Shown: positions 35,057-45,649, counted from the first letter of the stretch. The stretch: DNA of 64,000 nucleotides from Aureitalea sp. L0-47 (GCF_026126405.1 NZ_JAFMTQ010000004.1:62001-126000), one strand, 5' to 3'. Notes: generated by a model from the sequence alone, not told the origin. Numbers and translations: made by a program.

Positions 35057-36058
35057 TCAATCTCCTTTAATACGCTCCCATAACTGCCCCATAAGGTAAG
35101 CTGCGTCTTCCCTTGTTTTGGGATCCTCTGTGGCCATAATCTTCCCATCCTCCTCTGTTAGCAAATACGAGAAGGCAAAGGAGAAGCTGCCATCGCGTTT
35201 CGGGATCAACCCGAAACGCAGGTCGTTAAAATGCCATTGCCCATCGCGCTTGTCTATGATATACCAGCCTTCAGAGATCTTTATCAGGCGTTTCACATTG
35301 GGCCGTTCCGAGAATTCCCTGGACAACAATCGATCTTTAGCAAAGGGTGTGAAAGTAATGGGCTTATTATCGAAGAATGAATAATCACCTATGAGATAAT
35401 CTTGCTCGGTATCTACATTGGCGTTCCATAGCACGGTTGTAAATGGGGCGGGGCGTGTTGACATTTCCTTATATTCAATGCCCTGGGTCTCCAGTGCATT
35501 TTCAAACTTGCTGAACGCAGCCCATTTCAGAAGGACACATAACAGCAGGTATCCGCTTGATATCCCGATTCCGGTCCAATTCAATTTGCTGCGAATCCCA
35601 GATCCCCTTTTATTAAACATGGCCAGAACAAGGAAAATGAGGAAAGGTACAGTGTACATCGGATCTATCACAAAGATGGTGTTGTATGCGAGCCGAAGAT
35701 CAAATGGCCAGAACAACTGCGTTCCCCATGTGGTAAAGGCGTCGAGTACAGCATGCGTTAGCAATCCCCAGAAGAATAGCCGTGCCCATGGTTTCCAACC
35801 GAGGTTCTTTTTTCTTTCGAGCTTGTTGACCAGCCACCCGAAAACCGGTGACATGATAAGGGCAAAAAACACCGAATGACTCACACCGCGATGTAATTCG
35901 ATGGCGGTAATGGTATCTGTTAAAAAATTAGCCACCACGTCAAGATCAGGTATGGTGCCCGCGATCATGCCATACAACACAGCTTTATTGCCTACCTTCT
36001 TTCCTAAAGTGGCTTCTCCAACAGCGCCACCAAGTACCATTTGAGTGATTGAATCCAA
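35057..36058 (-). CDS. YdjM-family (DUF457) inner-membrane putative metal-dependent hydrolase
   Basis: 333 residues. N-terminal DSITQMVLGGAVGEATLGKKVGNKAVLYGMIAGTIPDLDV and HRGVSHSVFFALIMSPVF, then LLTHAVLDAFTTWGTQLFWPFDLR and about four TMs: the DUF457/YdjM signature with conserved His/Asp. A C-terminal soluble part of about 150 residues is extra. The biochemical function of the family is uncertain. Confidence 0.85.
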   Translation of the reverse strand: MDSITQMVLGGAVGEATLGKKVGNKAVLYGMIAGTIPDLDVVANFLTDTITAIELHRGVSHSVFFALIMSPVFGWLVNKLERKKNLGWKPWARLFFWGLLTHAVLDAFTTWGTQLFWPFDLRLAYNTIFVIDPMYTVPFLIFLVLAMFNKRGSGIRSKLNWTGIGISSGYLLLCVLLKWAAFSKFENALETQGIEYKEMSTRPAPFTTVLWNANVDTEQDYLIGDYSFFDNKPITFTPFAKDRLLSREFSERPNVKRLIKISEGWYIIDKRDGQWHFNDLRFGLIPKRDGSFSFAFSYLLTEEDGKIMATEDPKTREDAAYLMGQLWERIKGD

Positions 36059-36126
36059 TCTCGACTATGATCTAATTTAAAACGAGGGTAAAGATAAGAA
36101 TTGTACTATCAAACTAAGTAGAGCTT

Positions 36127-36678
36127 TTATAGTTCCAGTTCTTTCCGGATGGCTGGGACATCCAGGGAATTGATTAGCGTGATGATATTGGGATACCAGT
36201 TTTCGTGATATCCGAACTCATCGTATCTCAACTCACGAATTGCGTCTTCTTTGGACCAATTCTGAAATACCACCCGATAGGCCGCGGCAACCGCCCCGGT
36301 CCTGTCGGATCCATGCCAGCAGTGGATCAATACCGGTTTCTCCGAGTCCTTTATCACGCGCAGGGCCTCCACTAGCTGAGCTTCAGTCAATTCCTTAGTC
36401 CTGATGGGTATCCAGTTCAATGTAAGATCGGTAGATCGTGCTTTCCTTCGATCCTCCTTCAACCTTCTGAAGTTGATTATAGATTGAACACCCATGCCTT
36501 CAAGCTCCTTAAAACCCTTACGAGAAGGCTGTTCAGAACGAAAAAGAGAATCGTTCAGTTTGTAGAGGTTTTTGAAATTTCGGGATTCAATCTTTTCGAA
36601 ATCCTGCTGACCCAAAACCATAACGGGGAACAGGAAGATCGCTATTAAAGATGTCTTTAATTGAATATAAAAGTTCAT
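36127..36678 (-). CDS. Secreted dual-specificity/tyrosine phosphatase-like protein
   Basis: 183 residues with an N-terminal signal peptide or anchor (SLIAIFLFPVMVLGQQ). Phosphatase P-loop HCWHGSDRTGAV with Cys120 and Arg126 (CX5R), and a general-acid candidate upstream. DSP/PTP-fold enzyme in the envelope; 18 bp downstream of the VPS10/BNR gene on the same strand, so possibly co-transcribed. Substrate unknown. Confidence 0.85.
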   Translation of the reverse strand: MNFYIQLKTSLIAIFLFPVMVLGQQDFEKIESRNFKNLYKLNDSLFRSEQPSRKGFKELEGMGVQSIINFRRLKEDRRKARSTDLTLNWIPIRTKELTEAQLVEALRVIKDSEKPVLIHCWHGSDRTGAVAAAYRVVFQNWSKEDAIRELRYDEFGYHENWYPNIITLINSLDVPAIRKELEL

Positions 36679-36696
36679 GCGATGGACTCGGGTATG

Positions 36697-39600
36697 TTAC
36701 TTTTTAACCGATTGTTTTAGTTCTTCAAAAAGTGTACCTAATTTGAGCAATCGTTGATTCGCGTCCTGCCCGATCTGCTGATCGGCTCCACTAACCATAT
36801 TCAGTAAATAAGAAATCTGTGATACCATCATTTGCTGAGGATAGGCACCGTCGGCATTTTTAAGTTTGGACAGCGCAGTATTCACTAATTCCAATCTACG
36901 TTTGTTCGCCTTTCCTTTCATCTTTTCCAGTTGCTCGACTTCCTTCTCCAGATCTGACTGAAGTATCCGTGCCTCAGAAAGCAAGCTGATCACTTTATTT
37001 TGAAAAGCGATCTGTTCTTTGATGATCATCTCCGTAATTCCCGAAGCATTTACCCTGGGATCCATAACGATCTCAAACGGTTGTTCCGAAGTTTGATCCC
37101 CAACAGTTAACACTGCGATATAAGTACCCGGCGCCACCATTGGACCGTTCTTAAACCGCCTTCTTTCGCTTGAATGCCAGGCTCCTTTGCTGCGCATATT
37201 CCAGGAAAAACGGTGTAGTCCGGGTTTCGACTCTAGTTTTTTATCGGTGTATCTGAAAGTCTGACTCAAATTCATATCTTCCACTACCTCTTCTGAATCA
37301 GCCTTACTGGAGGAAGCACTTTCAATAACCGCAACGGTACTTCCCTGGCCATCTCGTATTTCCAACTGAACACTTCCGTCTTGTCCACCAGGGACATAAT
37401 AATCGATTATAACGGCAGGGTCGGGGTATTGCGGGAACCTGGACCAACTTGATTTTGGCCAACGATAACGAACAGTAGTATCCGGTTTGAACAGGACTGC
37501 AGCTACTGCAAGTTCGTTCACGTTCTGCTGTCTCAAGGTGGTAATATTATCGAGTATCCAGAATCCACGGCCCATAGTACTTATCACCAGGTCACCACGA
37601 TGAATCTTCAGGTCGGTAATGGGTGTCACAGGTAAATTTTGCTGAAAGGCCTCCCAGGATGCTCCGTCATTGAAAGAAACAAAAACTCCATATTCGGTGC
37701 CAGCGAATAGTAATCCCGGTCTTACAGGGTCTTCACGCAGTACTCTAGCATTAAAATCGGATGGTATTCCTTCGGAAATCAATTCCCAGGAAGTACCGTA
37801 ATTGGAAGTTTTATACACATATGGCTTAGAATCACCCATTAGATGGTGATCAACAACCACATAGGCCTTTGCCGCATCAAAATGGGAAGGTTCCACCGAT
37901 TCCACTCTTCCCCCTTTCGGAAGGCTCCTGGGTGTAACATTCTCCCAGTTTGCACCGCCATCACGGGTTACATGAACCAATCCGTCATTGGATCCTACCC
38001 AAAGAAGTCCTTTGGATAGTTTCGACTCACGAATCGAATAGATCGTACTGTAGTATTCTTCCCCGGTGATATCACGAGTGATCGGACTTCCGGAAATAAC
38101 TTGTTTATCTGCCTCAAAGGCGGTAAGGTCGGGAGAAATGGTTTCCCAACTCAGTCCGTCATTGGTTGTTTTATGAAGGTATTGTGATCCGTGGTACACC
38201 ACATCGGGATCGTGAGGAGAAACATGAATGGGTGCCACTCTTTGAAAGCGGTATTCCAGGTCCTTCGGATTGTGGCCATAGATGTTAGAAGCTCCCACAT
38301 AATAGCCCTTTTCGTTCCCTGTGGTCTTGTTGAACACAGAGAAACGTCCTTTGCAGTTTGCATATACAATGTTGTGATTACCGGGTTTCGGTACGGCGGG
38401 TCCTGTTTCACACCCCCCCGTGTTGATGATCCATCCCTTTCCAGCCGTTTGCGTTGACGAAGGCGGAAAACTTGGTACGGCAATAGTAGATGAATTATCC
38501 TGCATTCCGGCGTACAACCAATAAGGATATTGGTCGTCTACCTCAACCTGGTAAAGCTCTGATGTGGGCTGATTGAACTGGGAAGACCAGGTCTTTCCCC
38601 CATTATGGGAAACGTTTGCACCTCCATCGTTACATTGAATGAGAATGTCCGGGTTATCAGGATTGAGCCAAATATCGTGGTTATCCCCATGCGGAACGTC
38701 CATACGTCCCCAGGTCTCGCCACCATCAGTAGATTTTAATAAAGGATTTGCATTGGAATAGACAATGTCCGAATCGGTAGGATCGAGTTCAATATTGGTG
38801 TAGTAAAAGGGCCGATTTACCAAGCGTTTATCATCTGAGACATGTTCGAAGGTCTTTCCCTGGTCTTTTGATTTATACAAACCCAGTTCTCCATCCGCAG
38901 CTTCGATCACGGCGTACAGTATACTTGAATCTATCGGCGAAACCGCAAGGTCAATCTTACCGATAAGTCCTTTAGGGAGTCCTTTTTTCAAACGTTTCCA
39001 GTCTTTTCCTCCATTTTCGGATTTGTAAATTCCTCCTTCGGAATTCTTTCCACCCGAATTAATGGACCATGGATATCTTCGGGCCTTCCAGGCGGCGGCG
39101 TACACTATCTCCGGATTACCGGGAAGCAACTCGAGGTCGACGAATCCTGTTTCTTCAGAAACAAATAATACTTTTTCCCAGGTCTTTCCACCGTCAATGG
39201 TTTTGAAAACCCCACGCTCGGGATTCGCCCTGAATGCATTTCCGATAGCTGCTACCCATACGATATTATGATTATTAGGATCAATCTCAACAGCTCCTAT
39301 CTGACCCACATTCTTTAATCCGATGTGATCCCAGGTCTTTCCACCGTCCACCGACTTGTACATCCCACGGCCACTGATTACATTGGATCGCAGCCCGTCT
39401 GTTCCGGTGCCTACGTAAACGATATTCGGGTCGTTATGTGCGATCTCTATAGCACCAATGGAAGGTGTTTCAAAAAACCCATCCGATACGTTATTCCAGC
39501 TAACCCCATAATCGGTTGTTTTCCAAACGCCACCCCCGGTTGCACCCAGGTAAAAGGTGCCAGGTTCCATGACGGTTCCGGTAACGGTTGTTACACGCCC

Positions 39601-39714
39601 ACCGCGCTCGGGGCCAACGGTTCGGTATTGAAAGGACGAAAAGTCCTGAGCGATAATCGGGTTGATAAAGAATAATAGTATCCAGGCTGGGGTTAAGCGA
39701 AATATAATTGACAT
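36697..39714 (-). CDS. VPS10/BNR-repeat secreted protein, paralogue 1
   Basis: 1005 residues with a signal peptide. Two tandem sortilin-like propellers built of BNR Asp-boxes (S(V/T)DGGKTW, TTDYGVSW, SENGGKDW and others). They begin with the block YRTVGPERGGRVTTVTG, which also opens the other two paralogues. A C-terminal 200 residues (coiled, charged) end the protein. Extracellular or periplasmic; widely found in Bacteroidota and often called glycosyl hydrolase without catalytic evidence. It may share a transcript with the phosphatase. Confidence 0.85.
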   Translation of the reverse strand: MSIIFRLTPAWILLFFINPIIAQDFSSFQYRTVGPERGGRVTTVTGTVMEPGTFYLGATGGGVWKTTDYGVSWNNVSDGFFETPSIGAIEIAHNDPNIVYVGTGTDGLRSNVISGRGMYKSVDGGKTWDHIGLKNVGQIGAVEIDPNNHNIVWVAAIGNAFRANPERGVFKTIDGGKTWEKVLFVSEETGFVDLELLPGNPEIVYAAAWKARRYPWSINSGGKNSEGGIYKSENGGKDWKRLKKGLPKGLIGKIDLAVSPIDSSILYAVIEAADGELGLYKSKDQGKTFEHVSDDKRLVNRPFYYTNIELDPTDSDIVYSNANPLLKSTDGGETWGRMDVPHGDNHDIWLNPDNPDILIQCNDGGANVSHNGGKTWSSQFNQPTSELYQVEVDDQYPYWLYAGMQDNSSTIAVPSFPPSSTQTAGKGWIINTGGCETGPAVPKPGNHNIVYANCKGRFSVFNKTTGNEKGYYVGASNIYGHNPKDLEYRFQRVAPIHVSPHDPDVVYHGSQYLHKTTNDGLSWETISPDLTAFEADKQVISGSPITRDITGEEYYSTIYSIRESKLSKGLLWVGSNDGLVHVTRDGGANWENVTPRSLPKGGRVESVEPSHFDAAKAYVVVDHHLMGDSKPYVYKTSNYGTSWELISEGIPSDFNARVLREDPVRPGLLFAGTEYGVFVSFNDGASWEAFQQNLPVTPITDLKIHRGDLVISTMGRGFWILDNITTLRQQNVNELAVAAVLFKPDTTVRYRWPKSSWSRFPQYPDPAVIIDYYVPGGQDGSVQLEIRDGQGSTVAVIESASSSKADSEEVVEDMNLSQTFRYTDKKLESKPGLHRFSWNMRSKGAWHSSERRRFKNGPMVAPGTYIAVLTVGDQTSEQPFEIVMDPRVNASGITEMIIKEQIAFQNKVISLLSEARILQSDLEKEVEQLEKMKGKANKRRLELVNTALSKLKNADGAYPQQMMVSQISYLLNMVSGADQQIGQDANQRLLKLGTLFEELKQSVKK

Positions 39715-39809
39715 AAATTCAATAAAATGATTGGTAAGAAGCTAAAGATAATGAAGTTTTAGCTTACAATTCAATAACATTTTAGCCGTGGATCCCCATA
39801 AGAACTTTT

Positions 39810-39839
39810 AAAAAACCCTGAGGTAACAGCCCCAGGGTT
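39810..39839 (-). terminator. Terminator of the DUF302 gene
   Basis: On the minus strand AACCCTG and CAGGGTT (39833-39839 and 39814-39820) form a stem followed by six T residues. Confidence 0.7.
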
Positions 39840-39845
39840 CTATAA

Positions 39846-40733
39846 CTATTGACAGAGCTCTTCGAGCGTATCTTCAATGTCTCCCGGAGTACTCATTATC
39901 TTCATGAAGGTACCCATAGTGAGGTCTGGCCAGTGCAAGGCTATTCGATATTTACCGTGCAACATTGTGGCTTTATTGCCCTGAAGTATGATTTCATAAG
40001 GTAGGGCTGCAGCATGGGCTTCGCCAATCTTTGGAAGGAAGTGGGATTCTCCGTCTTCGGAACTACGGAGTCCAACGCCAAATACGGCTACTTTACTGTT
40101 TTTATAGACGAGTTTATACACCTGTACCGTATTTCCTTTCTTCTGTTTAAGGTTATTCTCAATAGTTTGCAAGCCTTCTTCAAAAGAGGCAAATTCATTT
40201 AGTTCCACGGGATCTGTGAAATAAGGCATCATTATCTTGTAATGATACTTCTTTAATTTGTCGGCTTCTACACTCCCTCCGAAAGGAGTAAATTCAGATC
40301 CTAATGGTGCGAAACAAGTACGCAGATCAGAACTGAACGTTGTAAATACATTTTTGTAGGAACTGTAATTATCCATGAGATATGCTCGTAGAATATAATC
40401 GGGGTTTGTATAGGACATCACAACCTTATCTCCTTTTTTCACCAACCCAACTTTATAGGCTGCCGCAAGTGCTCCCCTATCCTTAACTTTTACAACGGTG
40501 TTCTTTATATCGGACCGTGTAAAGACGATAACCTTAAGTCCGCTCTTACGTGCCGGATTATAAACCCCCAGAACCGAAAATGAATTATCCTTCAAAGCAT
40601 TTATTACTTTCTCTGAAACTTGATCAATGGTTTCCGAGGATTCCCCTATCTTTATATAGGGTGCTATTTCCTGGGCTGTAGATTGAAATCCAAGACCCAG
40701 AATGAGAATGAAACTGATGATTAAATTTTTCAT
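39846..40733 (-). CDS. DUF302 domain secreted protein
   Basis: 295 residues, signal peptide (FILILGLGFQSTAQ). Two DUF302-like modules: YIKIGESSETIDQVSEKVINALKDNSFSVLGVYNP near the start and MMPYFTDPVELNEFASFEEGLQTIENNLKQK later. DUF302 is a small alpha/beta domain of unknown function. Single gene, followed by a good terminator. Confidence 0.82.
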   Translation of the reverse strand: MKNLIISFILILGLGFQSTAQEIAPYIKIGESSETIDQVSEKVINALKDNSFSVLGVYNPARKSGLKVIVFTRSDIKNTVVKVKDRGALAAAYKVGLVKKGDKVVMSYTNPDYILRAYLMDNYSSYKNVFTTFSSDLRTCFAPLGSEFTPFGGSVEADKLKKYHYKIMMPYFTDPVELNEFASFEEGLQTIENNLKQKKGNTVQVYKLVYKNSKVAVFGVGLRSSEDGESHFLPKIGEAHAAALPYEIILQGNKATMLHGKYRIALHWPDLTMGTFMKIMSTPGDIEDTLEELCQ

Positions 40734-40846
40734 ATTTACGGTTTTAATCCAGTAAAATTAAGACCCTTTAATTCTCGTGGCAATGACAATAGTCATAGAG
40801 ATAAAAGCCACTGCATCTGAGCTTTAACTTGTAAGGTCGTAGTAAG

Positions 40847-41461
40847 ATGAAAATCCATCACAAAATATTATTTGTGCCGCTTTTGGGGATGTTATTATTT
40901 GTGTTTTTTTATCTGATTGCTGCGTTTTCATACCCCGGAGGCTCTTATGTAGACCCCACTCATTCGGGTTTTAGTTTTCGCTATAATTATTTGTGTGATT
41001 TGCTGGATAATTACGCTATTAACGGCAAACAGAACACAGCCAGGATATACGCCAGGATTTCACTGGGCATACTTTGCAGCAGCATCCTGATCCTCTGGTT
41101 ATACTTACCCAGATTGTTCGATATTAAACGGTCTGTTGCAGTATTAACAAGTGCTTTCGGTGTATTGTCCATGATAACCACCGGTTTTATGGTATTTGGC
41201 GGGCATGATGTAGTGGTTCGCGTCGCGGGTGCTTTCGGGGCGATTGCCCTGCTACTTACTTTCAAGCAATTGTATGATGCCCATTACCGAAAGTTGTTTT
41301 TCCTCGGAATATTCAGTTTGATATTATTCCTGGCAAACTATTTTATTTATGAAACCGGTCTAATGATCGAAAATCTCCCGCTCCTTCAGAAGTTCACATT
41401 TATTAGCTGTATGGCCTGGTTTGCAATTCTGAACGTGATGCTCATACGCAGGTACAGTTGA
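40847..41461 (+). CDS. Multi-TM membrane protein (DUF998-like)
   Basis: 204 residues with about six TM helices. The opening segment FFYLIAAFSYPGGSYVDPTHSGFSFRYNYLCDLLDN and AIALLLTFKQLYDAHYRKLFFLGI recall DUF998-type proteins. No catalytic motif. Function unknown. Confidence 0.7.
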   Translation: MKIHHKILFVPLLGMLLFVFFYLIAAFSYPGGSYVDPTHSGFSFRYNYLCDLLDNYAINGKQNTARIYARISLGILCSSILILWLYLPRLFDIKRSVAVLTSAFGVLSMITTGFMVFGGHDVVVRVAGAFGAIALLLTFKQLYDAHYRKLFFLGIFSLILFLANYFIYETGLMIENLPLLQKFTFISCMAWFAILNVMLIRRYS

Positions 41462-41551
41462 TTTGAAAACTTTTCCGCAATCCTGACGCAGGTCATTGCC
41501 AAAATTTACCACCTGTCCTATCTTTATTTGTTAACCTGAAAACAATCTGTT

Positions 41552-42034
41552 ATGCTAACTGCTGTATCAAATATTAAGATAACACGACTCCCCAAAAGGA
41601 CGCTTGCGTATGTACGTAATGTTGGGCCTTATATGGGTGATACCGAGCTATTTGGACGATTGTTCAATACGGTCATGGAATGGGCCGCACCTAAAGGCCT
41701 GATGACCGAAAAAACCGAGGCAATTACGGTATATCATGACGATCCCTGCACTGTGCCTGAAGAAAAACAACGGATTAGTGTGGGCTTTACCGTTCCGGAA
41801 AAAACAATCACTCCTGAAGGAATACATCTAATGACGCTACCCGAAGGAAAATACATCGTGGGTTCTTACGAGATCCTTCCCGAAGAATATAAAAATGCAT
41901 GGAAGGAAGTCCTGGACTTTATTCGCGATGAAAATATCACACCCACAACGCTTGAATTTGAGTCGTATAAGAACGACCCGAATACGCACCCGGAGGGTAA
42001 GCATATAGTGGACATCTGTGTTCAAATTGAATAA
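41552..42034 (+). CDS. GyrI-like small-molecule-binding domain protein
   Basis: 160 residues. TRLPKRTLAYVRNVGPYMGDTELFGRLFNTVMEWAAPKGLM, TVYHDDPCTVPEEKQRISVGFTV and LPEGKYIVGSYE match the SOUL/GyrI effector-binding domain found in AraC regulators, here without a DNA-binding part. Probably a ligand-binding or hydrolase-like protein. Its stop lies 55 bp before the MITE-like element at 42090. Confidence 0.82.
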   Translation: MLTAVSNIKITRLPKRTLAYVRNVGPYMGDTELFGRLFNTVMEWAAPKGLMTEKTEAITVYHDDPCTVPEEKQRISVGFTVPEKTITPEGIHLMTLPEGKYIVGSYEILPEEYKNAWKEVLDFIRDENITPTTLEFESYKNDPNTHPEGKHIVDICVQIE

Positions 42035-42089
42035 ACAGATACCGGATGTTTCAAGCCTGTGCAAGTGATGAAAGCAAGCTCCAAACCGA

Positions 42090-42230
42090 GAAAGAGGCTG
42101 TATACAAAGGTATTTTTGCAGTCAAAACGAGTTTGATTTGGTTTCTATAGGTTTTCTAAATCCCAAAATGTTGAGATTCTGAATTAAATTCAGAATCTCA
42201 TAAATCCAATTTTTTGAGGCAGTCTCTTTC
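42090..42230. repeat. MITE-like palindromic element between convergent genes
   Basis: Outer inverted ends GAAAGAGGCTG (42090-42100) and CAGTCTCTTTC (42220-42230) pair at 10 of 11 positions. An inner perfect 14-bp inverted repeat TGAGATTCTGAATT/AATTCAGAATCTCA (42172-42200) has a 1-bp centre. No open frame. It may be a non-autonomous transposable element acting as a bidirectional terminator. Confidence 0.6.
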
Positions 42231-42250
42231 TTTAAATCTGAAGTATCTCT

Positions 42251-45200
42251 TTACTGCTTCGTTCCGCGTCCGGGTGTATACGGCATTTTGGCTTGTTTGA
42301 ATGATGCCTCCAATTGTTTTACTTCAACATCTATCAGATTATTGAGTTGCGCAAATAACGAATTCAATTCGGCCTTAGCTATATTATAACTATCCCTGTG
42401 TGTCTTGGTAACTTCGGAGGTAGTATATTTTTGCTCATAACTAACGATTCCTAACCTATTTGCAGGAGAAGGCGGTTGATCCATATCAAGTGAACGCTTC
42501 ACAGGATCGCCATACAACTTATGGTTTATATCCTCCAGTTTGTCCTCCACAGCAATGACTTGCTTTAAAAGGTTTCCATAAGGCTGTTCAGATCGCTTGA
42601 GAGCCGATTTCATGTATCGGAGCTTCTCATTGAGTTCGCCCATCTTGCTTTGCATTTCACCTACTTTAGACTCCAATTCACTTATCTCACGCTGGAAAGC
42701 CACTTTCTCTCCTCGGTCTTTAGCCGGCATAACCGTATTGTTCAATGCCTTCACCTCAAAGGATTGCGGTGTTACCAGGGGCGTAAACTCACCGTCCTGC
42801 TCCAATTGCATGTCAATGGTATAACTGCCGGGTTCAACAAGCGTCCCCTCATCTTTGGATGCCCACGGGTTGTAGAAGGATGGGGTGTAAAAGTCTATTG
42901 GATCCTGGAGCGTATACCTCAGATTCCATTTAAACCTGTTGATCCCTCTTGAAGGTTTCTGAAATTCCTTCTTCACAATCTGTCCTTTCGAATCGCGAAT
43001 AGTAAAGACGAGTTGTGGATCGGCTTCTTCTCTTTCAGCTTTTAGCTCATCATAGGTAGGATATCTAACATCCTTCTTCTCCTTTATCAATTCATTTTCG
43101 CTTTCCTTACGGGTATCTTCCAGAGACTTGTGATCCTCGCCGTAGTAATAGGTGATGATCGCCTCCGGACCGAGATTTTCGGCCGTATAAAAATTGTCTC
43201 CCTGGAAGGCCTTACCCGGTAATCCTAATGGTGAACTCTGCTCCCAGGTAAGTGCATCGCGAATTGGGAATATCTTTGCTTTCTCCACAGGGACACTGTT
43301 CTCAACAGATCGCAATGCTGAATAATCATCAAGCACATAAAAGCCCCTTCCGAAGGTACCCAGCACCAGGTCGTTCTCACGTTCCTGTATTGCAATATCC
43401 CGAACAGCTATCGTTGGTAATCCCGCTGAAAGTTCCTTCCATCGTTTACCGCTATTGGGTGAAAAGAATGCAGCAAACTCTGTTCCACAGAAAATAAGAT
43501 CCTTATCTACCGGATCCTCTTCAATGGCATAAACACTTCCTCTCTCAGGCAGATTGCCACTTATTGATGTCCAACTAGCACCTTTGTCTGCCGATCTAAA
43601 GATATACGGCTTAAAATCACCGTACTTATGATGATTAAAAGCAACATAGATCACGTTTTTATCATGACGAGACAGGTAAATGCTATTCACATAGGACATG
43701 TTGGGAACACCATTAACCCCGTCAATCTTCCTCCAGCTTTGTCCACCATTCTCAGTTATGTGGATAAGGCCATCATCGGTTCCAATAGCCAGAAGATTGG
43801 GGTCAAGTGGCGATTCTGATAAGGCCACGATACTGCCAAACTGAGAGGTTGAACCATTTTTCATCACTGCGTCTATGCTAAGTACTCGATCGAACACTTT
43901 CAGTTTATTTCGGTCCAACTTGCGCGACATGTCGTCGCTGATCACTTCCCAACTATTGCCGTAATCATTGGAACGGAACAATTTATCGGCTGCAAAATAG
44001 AGTCGGCCAGGTGCATGACGACTTACCACAAGAGGTGAATCCCAGTTAAAATTGTAAGCATTCTCTCCCTTTCGCTCCTTGGGTTGAATTCCTACGATCT
44101 CACCACTTTTTCTATCGTAACGAACCAGGAAACCATATTGCGATTGGGCATAAACTATATCCGGGTTGTCCGGATCCACCTGGGATTCAAAGCCATCACC
44201 ACCATTGGTAATAAACCAATCGAAATTGGTGATGCCGTGGTTTGTCAATACGCGGGAAGGTCCACCAATACTAAAATTATCCTGGGTCCCTCCGTAAATA
44301 TTATAAAAGGGATAGTCATTATCTACCGCAACCTTGTAAAACTGGGTAACAGGTAAATTTTCTTTGAAATCCCATTGCTTTCCGGAATCGAATGTCTCGT
44401 AAATACCGCCATCACATCCCACCAACCAGTGCGCTGTGTTTTTTGGATTTATCCACATAGAATGGTTGTCGACGTGCTTGTAGGTCTCTCCTACTACCTT
44501 GAAATTCTTTCCGCCGTCATGACTAACGGACATCCAGGTATCCATGGAGTACAATGTTTCAGGATCTACCGGATCTACTATGATCTCCTGGTAATAGTTT
44601 CCACTGGTCACGTGACCGCCTCGCTTTTCCCAGCTGGCACCGCGGTTTGTAGTTCTGAATACACCTCCTTTGCTATCCGCAGCCTCTACTATGGCATACA
44701 CCAGGTGAGGATCTGCCGGGGTTACGGCCAGGCCGATTCGTCCCAATTCAACACCAGGCAATCCCGTCTGAGCTTTAGTCCAGGTTTCTCCTCCATCGGT
44801 GCTTTTATGGATCCCTGAACCAGGGCCACCTCCTACGTATGTATAAACATGTCGTCTTCGCTGATGTGTAGACGCGTATAGAACATCCGGATTAGCAGGA
44901 CTCATAACCACGTCATTCACACCGGTATGCTCATCAACCGTAAGCACGGCTGTCCAGTTTTTTCCACCGTCTTCCGACTTATAAAGTCCGCGATCTCCTC
45001 CTTTGCTCCACAAAGGACCAATGGCCGCTACATAGATCACATCCGAATTATCGGGATGTACAATGATCTTTCCAATATGCTCCGAGTTTTTTAAACCCAT
45101 GTGGGTCCATGAAGCACCTCCGTCTTCCGACTTGTAAACCCCGTCCCCGTATGCAACGGATCGTTGATTGTTATTTTCTCCGGTACCCACCCAAATCACA

Positions 45201-45526
45201 TTGGGATTGTTTGGATCCATGGTTATACATCCAATGGAATACGATCCTTCATTGTCGAAGATAGGGGTGAAATCGACGCCCGAATTTATAGTCTTCCATA
45301 CACCACCTGAAGAGGTCGCGACGTAGTATTCAAAAGGATTATCCGGGTTTACGGCGATATCGGATATCCGGCCGGAAGTCAGTGCCGGTCCAACACAACG
45401 CCAACTTAGACCGCTGATGTTTAGCGTATCCAGTGCCTGTTTTTCTTCGGATTTCTTTTTTTGTGCTGAAGTATCAACAGGAAGTATAAATAATACAAAT
45501 GCAAGGAGAATAAAACATTTTTTCAT
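42251..45526 (-). CDS. VPS10/BNR-repeat secreted protein, paralogue 2
   Basis: 1091 residues with signal peptide. Opening GLSWRCVGPALTSGRISDIAVNPDNPFEYYVATSSGGVWKT and dozens of BNR Asp-boxes in two propellers; an inserted region about 770-850 and a coiled C-terminus (ISELESKVGEMQSKMGELNEKL). Closest to the 51.8-kb paralogue in layout (SGRIADI..., QSKMGELNEKLRYMKSALKRS against ADMGKAMKRAKAMQVAL). No catalytic residues can be named. Exported, probably binds sugars or proteins. Confidence 0.85.
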   Translation of the reverse strand: MKKCFILLAFVLFILPVDTSAQKKKSEEKQALDTLNISGLSWRCVGPALTSGRISDIAVNPDNPFEYYVATSSGGVWKTINSGVDFTPIFDNEGSYSIGCITMDPNNPNVIWVGTGENNNQRSVAYGDGVYKSEDGGASWTHMGLKNSEHIGKIIVHPDNSDVIYVAAIGPLWSKGGDRGLYKSEDGGKNWTAVLTVDEHTGVNDVVMSPANPDVLYASTHQRRRHVYTYVGGGPGSGIHKSTDGGETWTKAQTGLPGVELGRIGLAVTPADPHLVYAIVEAADSKGGVFRTTNRGASWEKRGGHVTSGNYYQEIIVDPVDPETLYSMDTWMSVSHDGGKNFKVVGETYKHVDNHSMWINPKNTAHWLVGCDGGIYETFDSGKQWDFKENLPVTQFYKVAVDNDYPFYNIYGGTQDNFSIGGPSRVLTNHGITNFDWFITNGGDGFESQVDPDNPDIVYAQSQYGFLVRYDRKSGEIVGIQPKERKGENAYNFNWDSPLVVSRHAPGRLYFAADKLFRSNDYGNSWEVISDDMSRKLDRNKLKVFDRVLSIDAVMKNGSTSQFGSIVALSESPLDPNLLAIGTDDGLIHITENGGQSWRKIDGVNGVPNMSYVNSIYLSRHDKNVIYVAFNHHKYGDFKPYIFRSADKGASWTSISGNLPERGSVYAIEEDPVDKDLIFCGTEFAAFFSPNSGKRWKELSAGLPTIAVRDIAIQERENDLVLGTFGRGFYVLDDYSALRSVENSVPVEKAKIFPIRDALTWEQSSPLGLPGKAFQGDNFYTAENLGPEAIITYYYGEDHKSLEDTRKESENELIKEKKDVRYPTYDELKAEREEADPQLVFTIRDSKGQIVKKEFQKPSRGINRFKWNLRYTLQDPIDFYTPSFYNPWASKDEGTLVEPGSYTIDMQLEQDGEFTPLVTPQSFEVKALNNTVMPAKDRGEKVAFQREISELESKVGEMQSKMGELNEKLRYMKSALKRSEQPYGNLLKQVIAVEDKLEDINHKLYGDPVKRSLDMDQPPSPANRLGIVSYEQKYTTSEVTKTHRDSYNIAKAELNSLFAQLNNLIDVEVKQLEASFKQAKMPYTPGRGTKQ

Positions 45527-45649
45527 CGGAATAGATTGTTAGTTTTTTAATGCGGAAGCATAAAGATAGTGAACTATTTGAGACCTGTAAGCAAATCACA
45601 TAGCTGATATGCTTCAGGAAATTGAAGGCTAATCGAAATCTAAAAGAAA

